A stretch of DNA of 64,000 nucleotides, taken from Antilocapra americana (Eukaryota > Chordata > Mammalia > Artiodactyla > Antilocapridae). Numbering within the stretch: the first letter of the stretch is position 1; the number at the start of each line of letters is the position of its first letter. The translations under genes were made by a program, and so were the position numbers. Positions 53,611-64,000 of this stretch are shown in pieces. The stretch covers positions 3,327,951 to 3,391,950 of the forward strand of contig ML664159.1 of NCBI GenBank assembly GCA_007570785.1, given 5' to 3'. The notes under the pieces are model-generated. The model was given only the letters and a program-made list of their open reading frames with translations, did no database searches and had not been told where the DNA came from.

Positions 53611-54425
53611 TGTTAACACACAGTCATGTAAAGACCCTGAGCCCCTGGAAAATGACTAGTGCAAGGTAAGATGTGCTAACACACACAGTAGATTTATGAG
53701 ACTTAGTATACAAAAAACAAGTAAAATGGTTCAGTGATTTTTCACACCTATTACATGTTTAAATACATTTTGGATATACTGGATGAAGGAAAACATAGTA
53801 TTGAATTACTTTCATTTGTTTCTTTTCACTTCTTTATGATGTGGCTACTAGAAAATCTTAAATTCCGTATATGGCTCATGTTTGCAGCTTACATTTTATT
53901 TCTATTGGATAGTGCTGCTGGAGTCTAGACCATTGGCTTTTAAATCACAGGGGGAGCTGGAGAATGCAGCTGATCTGTGAGTTTCTGTCTGAAAATCTGT
54001 GAATGGCAATTTGGAGTGGAATAAATTAGCTTTCTGATGTGTCAACAACATAGTCAAGAATAATCAACAAACTAGTGGTTACTAGCAGTCACCAGTAGAG
54101 GGGTGGAGGAGCAATATAGGAGAGTGGGACATAAAAACTGTTGGGTGTAAGATAGGCTCAATGATGTACTGTACAACATGCAGAATATAGCCAATATTTT
54201 GTAGTAATATAAATTGAGTGCAACCTTTAAAACTGTATAAAATATAAAATAAAAAAGTAATAAATAATCAAGATGAAAATAAAAGAATAATCAATGAAGA
54301 ATGAGTGTATTAGGTCTTTGTTGTTACATACAATAGCTTTAATTTTCCATTAATTTTGCTGAAATACTCATTTCTTCCCTTTCCATCTCTAACCCTGGGG
54401 ACAAAGGAAAACAGTGTGACAGTGT
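53611..54425. other. VEPH1 intron, no recognisable gene
   Basis: AT-rich. 54050-54300 has L1-like A-rich text that I could not place. Confidence 0.35.
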
Positions 54426-54634
54426 GTATGCATGCATGCTAAGTCACTTGAGTCGTGTCTGACTCTGTGTGACCCTACAGACTGTAGCCCGCCAGGCTCT
54501 TCTGTCCCTGGGATTCTCCAGGCAAGAATACTGGAATGGGTTGCCAGGCCCTTCCCCAGGGGATCTTCCCAACCCAGCAATTGAACCCTGTCTCCTGCAT
54601 TGGCAGGTGGGTCCTTTATCATTAGAGCCACCTG
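54426..54634 (-). mobile_element. Bov-tA SINE, antisense
   Basis: GTATGCATGCATGCTAAGTC to TTAGAGCCACCTGAGGATAG. Confidence 0.9.
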
Positions 54635-54709
54635 AGGATAGTGTGTGTAGAGTCTTATTTTTTCAGTTGACTAGCCCCTGGACTGAGCAAACAAAATAAT
54701 ATGCTCAGA

Positions 54710-57700
54710 GCAGAGTAAAGAAAAAACAATGAAAACAAATGAGGACAATCTCTGAGACCTCTGGGACAATATTTGAACCATAGGGTCCCAGAAAAAGAAG
54801 AGAAAGAGTCTGGGAAGATATTTGAAGGATTATAGTTGAAAACTTCCCTACCATAGGCAAGGAAATTGCTACCCACATCCAGGAAGCACAGAGAGTCCCA
54901 CACATGATAAACCCAACACACAGAAACATGTATTAATTAAACTAACAAAAATTAAATACAAAGAAAAATATTAAAGATCAGCAAGGGGAAAGCAACAAAT
55001 AACACACAAGGGAATCCCCATAAGGTTATCAACTGATTTTTCTTCAGAAATTTTGCAGGCCACAAGGGAGTAGCAGGATATATTTAAAGTGATGGAAGGG
55101 AAAAACTTAACAAACATTACTCTACCCAGCAAAGGTCTCATTCAGATTGAATACAGAAATCAAAAGCTTTATAGACAAGCAAAAGCTAAGAGAATTCAGC
55201 ATCACCAAACCAGCTTTACAACAAATGCTAAAGAAACTTCTCTAGGCAGAAAACAAAAGAGAAGAAAAAGACCTATAAGAAAAACCCAAAACAATTAAGA
55301 AAATGGTAATAGGAACATACGTATCGACAATTACCTTAATGTAAATGGATTAACTGCTCTACCCAAAAGACACAGACTGAATAGATACAAAAATAAAACT
55401 TGTATATATGCTGTCTGGGGCGTCCCTGGTAGCTCAGCTGGTAAAGAATCTGCCTGCAATGCCAAAGTTTCTGTAGTTCAGTTCCTGAGTTGGGAAGATC
55501 CCCTAGAGAAGGGAGAGGCTACCCACTCCAGTATTCTTCCCTGGTGGCTCAAATGTAAAGAATCTGCTTGTAATGCAGGAGAGCTGGGTTCAACCCCTGG
55601 GTTGGGAAGATACCCTGGAAGAGGGCATGGCAACCGCTCCAGTATCCTTGCCTGGAGAATTCCACGGACAGAGGAGCCTGGTGGGTACAATCCATGGAGT
55701 TACAAAGATTTGGACAGGACTGAGCAACTGCATATACACTATCTACAAAAGACCCACTTCAGATCCAGAGACACATGCAGACTGAAAGTGAGGTAGGTAG
55801 AATAACATATTCCATGCAAATGGAAATCAAAAGAAAGCTGTAGTAGTAATACTCATATCAGACAAAATAGACTTTAAAATAAAGACTATTACAAGAGACA
55901 TGGAAGGATACTACATAATGATCAAGGGATCAATCTAAGAAGAAGACATAACAAATGTATATATTTGTGCACTCAACAAAGGAGCAGCTTAATACATGAG
56001 GCAAATGCTAACAGCCATTAAAGTGGAAATTGACAGCAATAAAATAATAGTAGGGGATTTTAACACTCCACTTACACCAATGGATAGATAATTCAAACCG
56101 AAAATTAATGAGAAAACATAAGCCTTAAATAACACATTAGACCAGAGTTAGTTGATATTTATAGGACATTCCATTTGAAAGCAGCAGAATACACTTTCTT
56201 CTCAGGTGCACATAGAACACCCTCCAGGATAGATCATACCTTGGGTCACAAATCAGCCTTGGTAAGTTTAAGAAAACAGAAATCATGTCAAGCATCTCTT
56301 CTGATTGCTCTGAGGTCAGAAATCAATTAGAGGGAAAAAAACTGTAAAAAAACACAAACACATGTAGGCTAAACAATATGTTACTTAATAACCAAGAGAT
56401 CACTGAAGGAGGCAAAGACGAAATAAAAAAATTCCTAGAAACAAAGACAACAAACACATGAAGACCCCAAAACTATGACATGCAGCAAAAGAAGTTCTAA
56501 GAGGGAAGCTTATAGCAATACAATCCCACTTCAAGAAACAAAGAAAATCTCACATAAACTATCCTTACACCTAAACCAACTAGAAAAAGAAGAACATACA
56601 AAACCCAAAGTTAGTAGAAGGAAAGAAATCATAACGATCAGAGCAGAAATAAATGAAATAAAAATGAAGAAAACAATAGCAAAGATCAATGAAATTAAAT
56701 GCTGGTTCTTTGTGACGATAAACAAAATTGATAAACCTTTGGCCAGACTCATCAAAAAAAAAAGAGGGGACTCAAGTCAAAATTAGAAATGAAAAAGAAG
56801 TCACAACTGACACTGCAGAAATACAAAGGATCATAAGAGACTACTACAAGCAACTATATGCCAATAAAATGGACAACCTGGAAGAAATGGACAAATTCTT
56901 ACAAAAGTACAGCCTTTGAGGACTGAACAAGGAAGAAACAAAAAGACTGTTCACAAGTAATTAAATTGAAACTGTGATTCAAAATCTTCCAACAAATAAA
57001 AGTCCAGGACCAGGTGGTTTCACAGGCAAATTCTAGCAAACATTTAAAGAAGAGCTAACACCTATTCTACTCAAACTCTTTTTAAAAACTGAAAGGGAGG
57101 AATACTTCCAAGCACATTCTATGAGGTCACAGTCACCCTGATGTCTTTGTCTCTCTGACAAGAGATTTCACATAGAAAAGAAAATAACAGGCCAATATAA
57201 ATGATGAACATAGATGTAAAAATCCTCAACAAAATACTAGCAATCCAAATCCAACAACATATTAAAGAATCACATACTATGATCAAGTGGAATTTATCCC
57301 AGGCATGTATGAACTCTTTAATATATATGAATCAATCAATAGAATGGAACACATTAATAAATTGAAGAATAAAAACCATGTGATCTTCTCAATACATGCA
57401 GAAAAAGCTTTTGACAAAATTCAACACTTATTTGTGATTAAAAAAACTAACATAGTAAAGGCTTTATATGACAAACCCACAGCTAACATTCTCAATGGTG
57501 AAAAACTGAAAGCATTTCCTTTAAAATCAGGAACACTCCAAGGCTGTCCACTCCTGTCACTATTCAACATAGTTTTGAAAGTTCTAGCTAGGGCAATCAG
57601 AGAAGAAAAAGAAATAGAAGAATCCAAATTGCAAAATAAGAAGTAGAACTGTCACTGTTTGCAGATTACATGGTATTATGCATAGAAAACCCTAAAGATG

Positions 57701-59628
57701 CCATCAGAAAACTACAAGATTTAATCAATGAATTTAGTAAAATTGTAGGATACAAAATTAAGACACAGAAATCCCTTGCATTCCTACATACTTACAACGA
57801 AAGATAAGAAAGAGAAATTAAGGAAACAACCTCTTTTTATCATTACAACAAAGAGAATAAAATACCTAGAAATAAACTTACCTAAGGAGGCAAAAGACCT
57901 ATACTCAGAAAACTGTAAGATACTGATAAAACAAATCAAAGACAACAAACAGATGGAGAGAGAAGCCATGTTCTTGAACTGGAACAATCAATATTGCGAA
58001 AGTGTCTGTACTACCCAAAGCAATCTATAGGCTCAATGTAATCCTTATCAAATTCCCAATGGCATTTTTCACAGAATTAGAACAAAAAATTTTACAATTT
58101 GTATGGAAACACAGAAGACCATGAATAGCCAAAGCAATCTTGAGAAAGACAAATGGAGATAGAGGAATGAGGCTCTTTACTTCAGACAGTACTACAAAGC
58201 TACATTGATTAAGACAGTATGGTATTGGCACAAAAATAGAAATGTAGATCAGTGGAATAGGATAGAAAGTCCAGAGATAAAGACATACTCCTATGGTCAC
58301 CTAATCTACGACAAAGGAGGCTAGAATATACAATGGAAAAAAGATAGTCTCTTCAATAAATGGTGCTGGGAAAACTGTTCAGCTATATGTAAAAGCATGA
58401 AATTAGAATATTCCATAATACAATACACAAAAATAAACTCAAAATGGATTAAAGACCTAAATGTAAGGCCAGACACTATAAAACTCTTAGAATGAAAACA
58501 TAGGCAGAACATTCCTTAACATACATCACAGCAAGATCTCTTTTGACCTACCTCCTACAGTAAAGAAAATAAAAACAAAAGTAAACAAATGACACCTAAT
58601 TAAACTTAAAAGCTTTTGCATAGCAAAAGAAACCAGGAACAAGGTCAAAAAACAATTCTCAGAATGGGAGAAAATATTTTCAAACGAAGCAACTGACAAG
58701 GAATTAATCTCCAAAATAGTTAAAATCTCCAAATAGATATTTCTTCAAAGAAAACATATGGATGGCCAACAAACACATGAAAAGATGTTCAACATCACTA
58801 TTTATTAGAGAAATGCAATCAAAACTACAATGAGGCATCACCTCACACATGTCAGAATGGCTATCATCAAAAAATCTACAAACAATAAGGTGGAGAGAAT
58901 GTGGAGAAAAAGGAACCCTCTTGCACTGTTGGTGGGAATGTAAACCGCTACAGTCACTATGGAAACAATATGGAGGTACCTTAAGACACTAAAAATAGAA
59001 CTACCATATGATCCAGCAACCCCACCACTGGGCAAAGAAAATCATGATTCCAAAGGATATATGCACCTCAGTGTTCACTGCACCACTTTTTATAATAGCC
59101 AGGACATAGAAGCAATCTAAATGCCCATTACTAAAGAGTGGATAAAGATGTGGTACATATACACAATGGACTATTACTCAGCCATAAAAGGGAACAAAAT
59201 TATATCATTTGAAGACATGGCTGGACCAAGAGACTGTCATACAGAGTGAAGTCAGAAAAACACATATTGTATATTAATGCCTGTATGTGAAATCTAGAAA
59301 AATGGCATAAACGATCTTATTTGCAAAAGAGAAATAGAGACACAGACACAGAGAACAAATGTATGGACACCAAGTGGGGGAAGTGGTGGATGGGATGAAT
59401 CTGGAGATTGGGATTAACATATATAATTACTATGTATAAAACAGACAACAAATGAGAACCTACTGTATAGCTCAAGGAACTCTACTCGGTGCTCTATGGT
59501 GACCTAAATGGGAAGGAAATCCAAAAAATAGGGTATATATGGCTGATTCACTTTGTTGTACAGTTGAAACTGACACAGCACTGTAAAGCAACTATATCCC
59601 AAAAATAAATAAATAAAAGTTACATTTC
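54710..59628 (+). mobile_element. long cetartiodactyl L1 LINE, sense, decayed, 3'-complete
   Basis: About 4.6 kb of L1 plus a Bov-tA dimer inserted at 55417-55731. The order is pre-ORF2 region (CTCTACCCAGCAAAGGTCTC near 55120), ORF2 endonuclease start (near 55320), the middle with [19 protein letters not shown] (near 56580), reverse transcriptase and the 3' UTR ending in AAATAAATAAATAAAAG. The RT is dead: motif A reads [11 protein letters not shown] (D to H) and the FADD box reads FADY (near 57660), with many stops and frameshifts. Its 5' end is uncertain because a SINE lies just upstream. Confidence 0.88.
55417..55731 (+). mobile_element. Bov-tA SINE dimer inside the L1
   Basis: Two tandem tRNA-like heads (CGTCCCTGGTAGCTCAGCTGG and CTTCCCTGGTGGCTCAAATG) share one tail ending GGACTGAGCAACTGC. 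TATATGCTGTCT on the left and TATACACTATCT on the right are a diverged duplication. Confidence 0.87.
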
Positions 59629-59873
59629 TATATGAAGCAAACCTTCTCTCTGTTTCCAGGAGGACCATAGATAATAGGATACCAAGATGTAGTAAATGAT
59701 TAGCTCAACAGTCCTCACTGGGAAGGTGCACTGAGATGGTTGTTAGGCCACTAGCCTGACTCCTCCAGCAACATAAGCCTCCGTGAAAGTGGAAGGTGAA
59801 AGTCTCTTTACTATCCACAATGCCACACCAAATCAGAGAAGACTATTTGGGTTTTAAAACCATTACATGCCAA

Positions 59874-61339
59874 CAAAAACAGAAACACAGATCAATGGAA
59901 CAGGATAGAAAGCCCAGAGATAAACCATGCACCTATGGGCACCTTATCTTTGACAAAGGAGACAAAAATATACAGTGGGACAAAGATAATCTCTTCAAAA
60001 AGTGGTGTTGGGAGAACTGGATTTGTGAACTTTTACACGTATCCAACTACATGTAAAAGAATGAAATTAGAACACTTCCTAACACCATACACAAAGATAA
60101 ACTCAAAATGGATTAAAGACCTAAATATAAGACCAGAAACTTTAAAAACTCTTAGAAGAAAATATAGACAGAACCCTCTATGACAAAAATCATTGCAAAC
60201 TCCTCTAGACCCCACCTCCTAGAATAATGGAAACAAAAATAAATGAGTGGGACCTAATTAAATTTAAAAGCTTTTTCATAGCAAAGGAAACTATAAATAA
60301 AGTGAAAAGAAAGCCCTCAGAATGAGAGAAAATAATGTGGAGAAAAGGGAACCCTCTTGCACTGTAGATGGGTATGTAAATTGATAAAGCCACTATGAAG
60401 ACAGTATGGAGATTCCTTAAAAAATTAGGAATAAAACTACCATGTGTGTATTAATCACTCAGTCATTTCCAACTCTTTGTGACCCTTTGGACTGTAGCTC
60501 ACCAGGCTCCTCCTCTGCCCATGGACATCTCCAGGCAAGAATACTGGAGTGGGAAGCCATTTTCTTTTTCAGGGGATCTTCTTGACCCAGGGATCAAACC
60601 CAGATCTTCTGCGTTGCAGGCAGATTCTTTACCATCTGAACCACCAGGGAAGCCCCAAACTACCATACGACCCAGCAATACCACTTCTAAGGCATATACC
60701 CTGAGGAAACCAAAACTGAAAAAGACACACGCACCCCAATGCTCACTGCAGAACTATTTACAATAGCGAGAACATGGAAGTAAACTAGAGGTCCATTGAC
60801 AGATGAATGGATAAAGAAGCTGTGGTATATATATACTATGGAATACTACTCCTCCATAAAAAAGGAACACATCTGAGTCAGTTCTAATGAGGTGGATGAA
60901 CCTGGAGCCTATTATACAGAGTGAAGTAAGTCAGAAAGAGAAAAACAAGTATCATATATTAACTCACATACATGGAATCTAGAAAGCTGGTACTGATGAA
61001 CTTATTTGCAAGGCAGCAATGGAGATGCAGACATAAAGAACAGACTTATGGACACAGGCAGGGTTTCTGGGAGGAAGGAGAGGGTGAGACGAATGGAGAG
61101 AGTAGCATGGAAGCATAAATACTACCATATGTAAAATAGATACCCAAATTTGCTATATGACTCAGGGAATTCAAACCAGGGCTCTGTAACAACCTAGAGG
61201 GGTGGGAAAGGGTGGGAAGTGGGAGGGAGGTTCAAGAAGGAGGGGACATACATACATCTAATTCATGTTGATGTATGGCAGAATGAAACCAACAGTGTAA
61301 AGCAATTATCTTTCAACCAAAAATAAACAAATTTTAAAT
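59874..61339 (+). mobile_element. 5'-truncated L1 LINE with perfect 17-bp target-site duplication
   Basis: The insert carries the end of ORF2 (CAGATCAATGGAACAGGATAG, CTCAAAATGGATTAAAGACC) and the 3' UTR with an A-rich end. It is flanked by identical copies of AAACCATTACATGCCAA at 59857-59873 and 61340-61356. The left site reads TTTTAAAA, a typical L1 endonuclease target. Relative to the L1 at 54710-59628 it lacks about 220 bp near 60331-60340. Confidence 0.93.
60434..60666 (-). mobile_element. Bov-tA SINE, antisense, with target-site duplication, inside the L1
   Basis: It is flanked by AAACTACCAT at 60434-60443 and 60657-60666. The body runs from GTATTAATCACTCAGTCATTTC to AACCACCAGGGAAGCCCC. 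It is younger than the L1 it interrupts. Confidence 0.93.
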
Positions 61340-61501
61340 AAACCATTACATGCCAAGACCATGTCTTTGTTGAACCTAGTAAACAGTCAGTGCTTACTAA
61401 CTGTTTATTATTAATATAGCCTTTCAGTAAAAGAGAATCAGTGGAACCACTACTCTAGCATGCTAATTAATTCTGTGTAAAAAGAACGGCTAATCTCTAC
61501 C

Positions 61502-61845
61502 TTAAAACACTGTTCAGTCACTCAGTTGTGTCTGACTCTTTGAGACCTCATGGACTGTAGCTCTCCAGGCTCCTCTGTCCATGAGGATTCTCCAGGCAAG
61601 GATACTGGAGTGGTTGCCATGCCTTCCTCCAGGGATCTTCCCAACCCAGGGGTCAAACTCAGGTCCCCAGCATTGCAGGCAGATTCTTTACTATCTGAGC
61701 CACCAGGGAAGCCCAAGAATACTAGAATGGGTAGCCTATCCCTTCTCCAGGGGACCTTCCCAACCCAGGAATTGAACCAGGGTCTTCTGCATTGCAGTGG
61801 ATACTTTACCAGCTGAGCTACCAGAGAAGCCCACTTTAAAACATT
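61502..61845 (-). mobile_element. Bov-tA SINE dimer, antisense
   Basis: One tail (CTGTTCAGTCACTCAGTTGTG) is followed by two reversed heads ending GAGCCACCAGGGAAGCCC and GAGCTACCAGAGAAGCCC. TTAAAACA occurs on both sides as a probable target-site duplication. Confidence 0.9.
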
Positions 61846-61914
61846 AATCATGGAAAGTAAAGTGAAATGTGACCAGAAAAAGAAGAAACACCTATCAATA
61901 TTACTGGTTGGTAA

Positions 61915-62040
61915 AATTTGTCATCTGCATTTTATAAGGAGGAAACTGTGGCTTAGAAATTATGTGACTTGGTAGACATTTGAATTTTACATAATTAGTT
62001 TGTGATTGAGCCAAAATTCCAAAGTAATGTTTATGCCAGT
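61915..62040 (+). mobile_element. MIR SINE fragment, sense
   Basis: CATCTGCATTTTATAAGGAGG, AACTGTGGCTTAGAAATTATGTG and GTTTGTGATTGAGCCAAAATTCC match the MIR tail half. Confidence 0.5.
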
Positions 62041-62543
62041 GGGAAGAATTTGAATACAGTCAGAAGAGGCAGATATCATGGAAAACTCACTATATATATA
62101 TAGAAATGCACTTTACAATGACTTAGCCACTTCTCTCCACATATTCCAAGTTCATTACCCCTCAATTCAGAGTCTACCCCTTCTTTGGGTCTCCTTGGAT
62201 GAAAAAGAGCTCTCCTTTTCTTAATTTTCCAATATTCCTCATTCAGATCTGGACACACAGTGCTTTATTGTTAGCTTTTTATATGTGCATGTCTTGTCTA
62301 TCCAAATAGACTAGAGCTGGCTTACTTTGAATTCCCCACAGTGTGTCTTGCTGAATGGGGGCTCAGTAGAACCATCTTAGTTTATTAATTACCAGACTGC
62401 TCAGCTTAGCTATTGATGGTTTGTGGTGTCTTTTTACAGTATCTGAACACTACAGAAACACTGGCTCTTGATTCAGAGATACCACGTGTTCAACTAAGCT
62501 GCCAAGCCAGTATCAAATAGCATGATGCTGAACACAGACATAC
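62041..62543. other. VEPH1 intron next to exon, no gene
   Basis: 62255-62370 has weak L2-like text. Otherwise nothing recognised. Confidence 0.35.
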
Positions 62544-62759
62544 CTGTAAAATGCAACTCATGATATCAGATGCGATTTTTGCATGGGGAGTGTCTTCATC
62601 TTTTCCGGAGGGCCTCAGGTTGTGTTCCAAGCAGGAGTCCCAGAGCCCCACAAGGGCCTTTGCGTGCTTTTCAATCGACTCTGTCTCCCTGATCGCTGTT
62701 GTAATTCGCGTGATACAGATTTCAACCACCGCTTGGTCATTGTTATTGGTTTGGTAATC
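62544..62759 (-). CDS. VEPH1: VEPH1 coding exon (probably coding exon 2)
   Basis: This is a 216-bp, phase 0-0 exon of 72 codons. It begins [20 protein letters not shown] and ends SDIMSCILQ. On the minus strand the acceptor is a pyrimidine-rich tract ending CAAACAG just before 62759, and the donor is CAG|GTATGT after 62544. The peptide is hydrophilic and predicted mostly helical, with charged runs ([17 protein letters not shown]), and matches the vertebrate VEPH1 N-terminal region. It joins in frame to the exon at 41117-41291 (ILQ then NYNRPP). The M in the upstream intronic reading frame is not a start codon, because it lies 5' of the acceptor. The true initiator exon lies outside the window. 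Confidence 0.93.
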
Positions 62760-63449
62760 CTGTTTGAAAGAACAGCTTCGTGTGAAATAATACTCTGGAA
62801 AATTACCCTTCAAAGAACCTGCAAAATATGAGCTCAGTCATACAGCAAGTGGGTTTGCCACACTGTGGCTAAGGGATAAGGTTGTAAAACCCAATAAAAG
62901 ACCTTCCTCCTTGGAGATGAGAACCTTGTGGACGAGGCAGATTTGCAAACATGCTAAAATGGAGCAGGTTTGTACTATCACAGATACACAGACAAGGAGC
63001 TTAATTATTCACTTGCAAGCAGGCTCAGATTTCATGCTATTTTAAAGTTCATTAGAGGTGAGGGTTTACTTTTGGCTCTGATAGTTCAGCAACGTTTGTG
63101 AAATGCTTCAATTACCCTACAATTTCTCCTCATAAGCTTCCTCTTTCTGTACACAACAGAAATCATTTCAGCTCTCCCTTTTCAATTAAAATAACTACCA
63201 ATCCTTTTAAGTATTCCCCAACCAAATTTCCCTCTGTTCCCGTTTTAATTGTTCCTCAAATACCTAATCATCTTTATTAAGCAATAAAACGATCTCATAA
63301 AACACCTGAATGGGAAAACGAGGCGCATCATTTTAATTTGGAAAATTGGCCTGACTGTGAACTCTGTGTTCACGTTAGAACCATGTACCATTAGAACCAG
63401 AAACTGATGGGGCTCTTCCGTCCAACTGCAAGTTCCAGCTTGATCTTTT
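62760..63449. other. VEPH1 intron upstream of exon, no recognisable feature
   Basis: No repeat or gene recognised. The 60-codon open frame at 63098 is unsupported. Confidence 0.4.
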
Positions 63450-64000
63450 TTCCATTACAATTAATGCTGCAGTAAACCTCTTAGGCATGAAACCATCTCC
63501 ATGATGTAGGTTATGTATAGCCTAGATTCTTCAGAAGTGGAAATCTCCGAGACAAACCTCAGGAACATTTTAAGGCTTGTGATACACACTGCCAAACTAT
63601 TTTCCAGAAAGGTCTTACTAATTTATACTTCCATCCGCTGGGTGAAAGCAAGCTTTGCCCATTGTACCTTTGCAAGAACAGAGTATTTTTAATTTTTGGT
63701 AACTTTACACCTGAAAAACAGTATCTCATTGCTGTTTTCCTTGGAATTTCTTGATCAGAAGTAAGGTCGAATATTTTCAACATGTTTATTTGCCATTTGT
63801 ATTTCCTCCTTTGGGAACTGCCCACCGTACTCCATGTCTACTTTTCCTTAGATGACTTCATTTTTTTTTTTTTTTGGCTCTTCTTTGGTGAAATAATATT
63901 TTTTCTATCAAGGATATTAAGTTAGCTTTTGACATACTGGTTGTGAATATGTCTCCATGGTACATTATCTTTAGGTTTTTTTGCTGCTATTTATTGACAT
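63450..64000 (-). mobile_element. old L1 LINE (L1M-like) 3' part, antisense, continues past window
   Basis: ATTAATGCTGCAGTAAACCTC, GAAGTGGAAATCTCCGAGAC, CACTGCCAAACTATTTTCCAG, CAGTATCTCATTGCTGTTTTCC and GTTTATTTGCCATTTGTATTTCC keep the order of an antisense L1M 3' end. Confidence 0.55.

Larger units (their letters stand above)
146..62759 (-). other. VEPH1: VEPH1 gene, partial (four internal coding exons and their introns)
   Basis: The minus strand carries four exons of VEPH1, a pleckstrin-homology-domain protein that is the vertebrate relative of fly Melted and acts at the inner face of the plasma membrane in growth-factor signalling. In transcript order they are 62544-62759 (216 bp), 41117-41291 (175 bp), 12554-12720 (167 bp) and 146-355 (210 bp). 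All have AG acceptors and GT donors, and the phases are compatible (0-0, 0-1, 1-0, 0-0), giving 256 uninterrupted codons. Known family length is about 830 residues. This piece should cover roughly residues 47-302, the helical repeat-like N-terminal half. The start exon lies beyond 64000 and the PH domain lies before position 1. The 28.4 kb intron 12721-41116 contains PTX3 on the opposite strand. Assignment rests on recall of the vertebrate VEPH1 protein. Confidence 0.93.

Noticed and set aside
57287..57646. 119-codon frame with reverse transcriptase motifs
   Set aside because: It is part of the decayed L1 ORF2. Motif A and the FADD box are both mutated, so it is not a separate gene.
1..64000. 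a previously undescribed system (gene cluster, defence locus, RNA element)
   Set aside because: All convincing coding sequence belongs to VEPH1, PTX3 or known retrotransposons. No other conserved-looking cluster or structured RNA stood out by eye. A comparative conservation scan would be needed to exclude non-coding regulatory elements.

Overview
This window is nuclear DNA of a ruminant, most likely a bovid close to cattle. The evidence is many Bov-tA type tRNA-derived SINEs, several BovB (RTE) LINE copies, a SINE2-1_BT-like tail, cetartiodactyl CHR SINEs and cetartiodactyl L1s. The protein-coding content is two vertebrate genes split by GT-AG introns. Species-level identity cannot be fixed from the sequence alone.

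Genes. VEPH1 (ventricular zone expressed PH domain protein, vertebrate Melted homologue) runs on the minus strand across the whole window. Four consecutive internal coding exons are present: 62544-62759, 41117-41291, 12554-12720 and 146-355. Their phases join perfectly into 256 codons from the N-terminal helical-repeat part of the protein. The first coding exon and the PH-domain exons lie outside the window. PTX3 (long pentraxin 3) is complete and lies on the plus strand inside the 28.4 kb VEPH1 intron between 12721 and 41116. Its three coding exons (20655-20784, 21222-21626, 25450-26063) encode 382 residues. A promoter with NF-kB-like and AP-1-like sites precedes it, and an AU-rich 3' UTR with poly(A) signals follows.

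Rest of the window. Everything else is intron or flank dominated by transposable elements. From left to right: L2, MIR and MaLR-type debris with Bov-tA SINEs (1-12 kb); an endogenous retroviral LTR just inside a VEPH1 intron (about 12.0-12.5 kb); a decayed antisense L1 (14.2-19.0 kb); PTX3; a BovB, an antisense L1 3' end, and a second BovB carrying an assembly gap (28-36.6 kb); older repeats and a third BovB (37-47 kb); a nested, partly inverted BovB complex (48.9-51.35 kb); a long 3'-complete L1 (54.7-59.6 kb); and a younger L1 with a perfect 17-bp target-site duplication (59.87-61.34 kb).

No new biological system was found: no CRISPR array, operon, RNA gene cluster or unexplained conserved coding gene. 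The observations worth checking are the nested antisense gene pair, the mis-sized N gap, the twin-priming-like BovB insertion, a near-perfect 36-bp hairpin, the LTR beside a VEPH1 splice donor, and several datable nested insertions.
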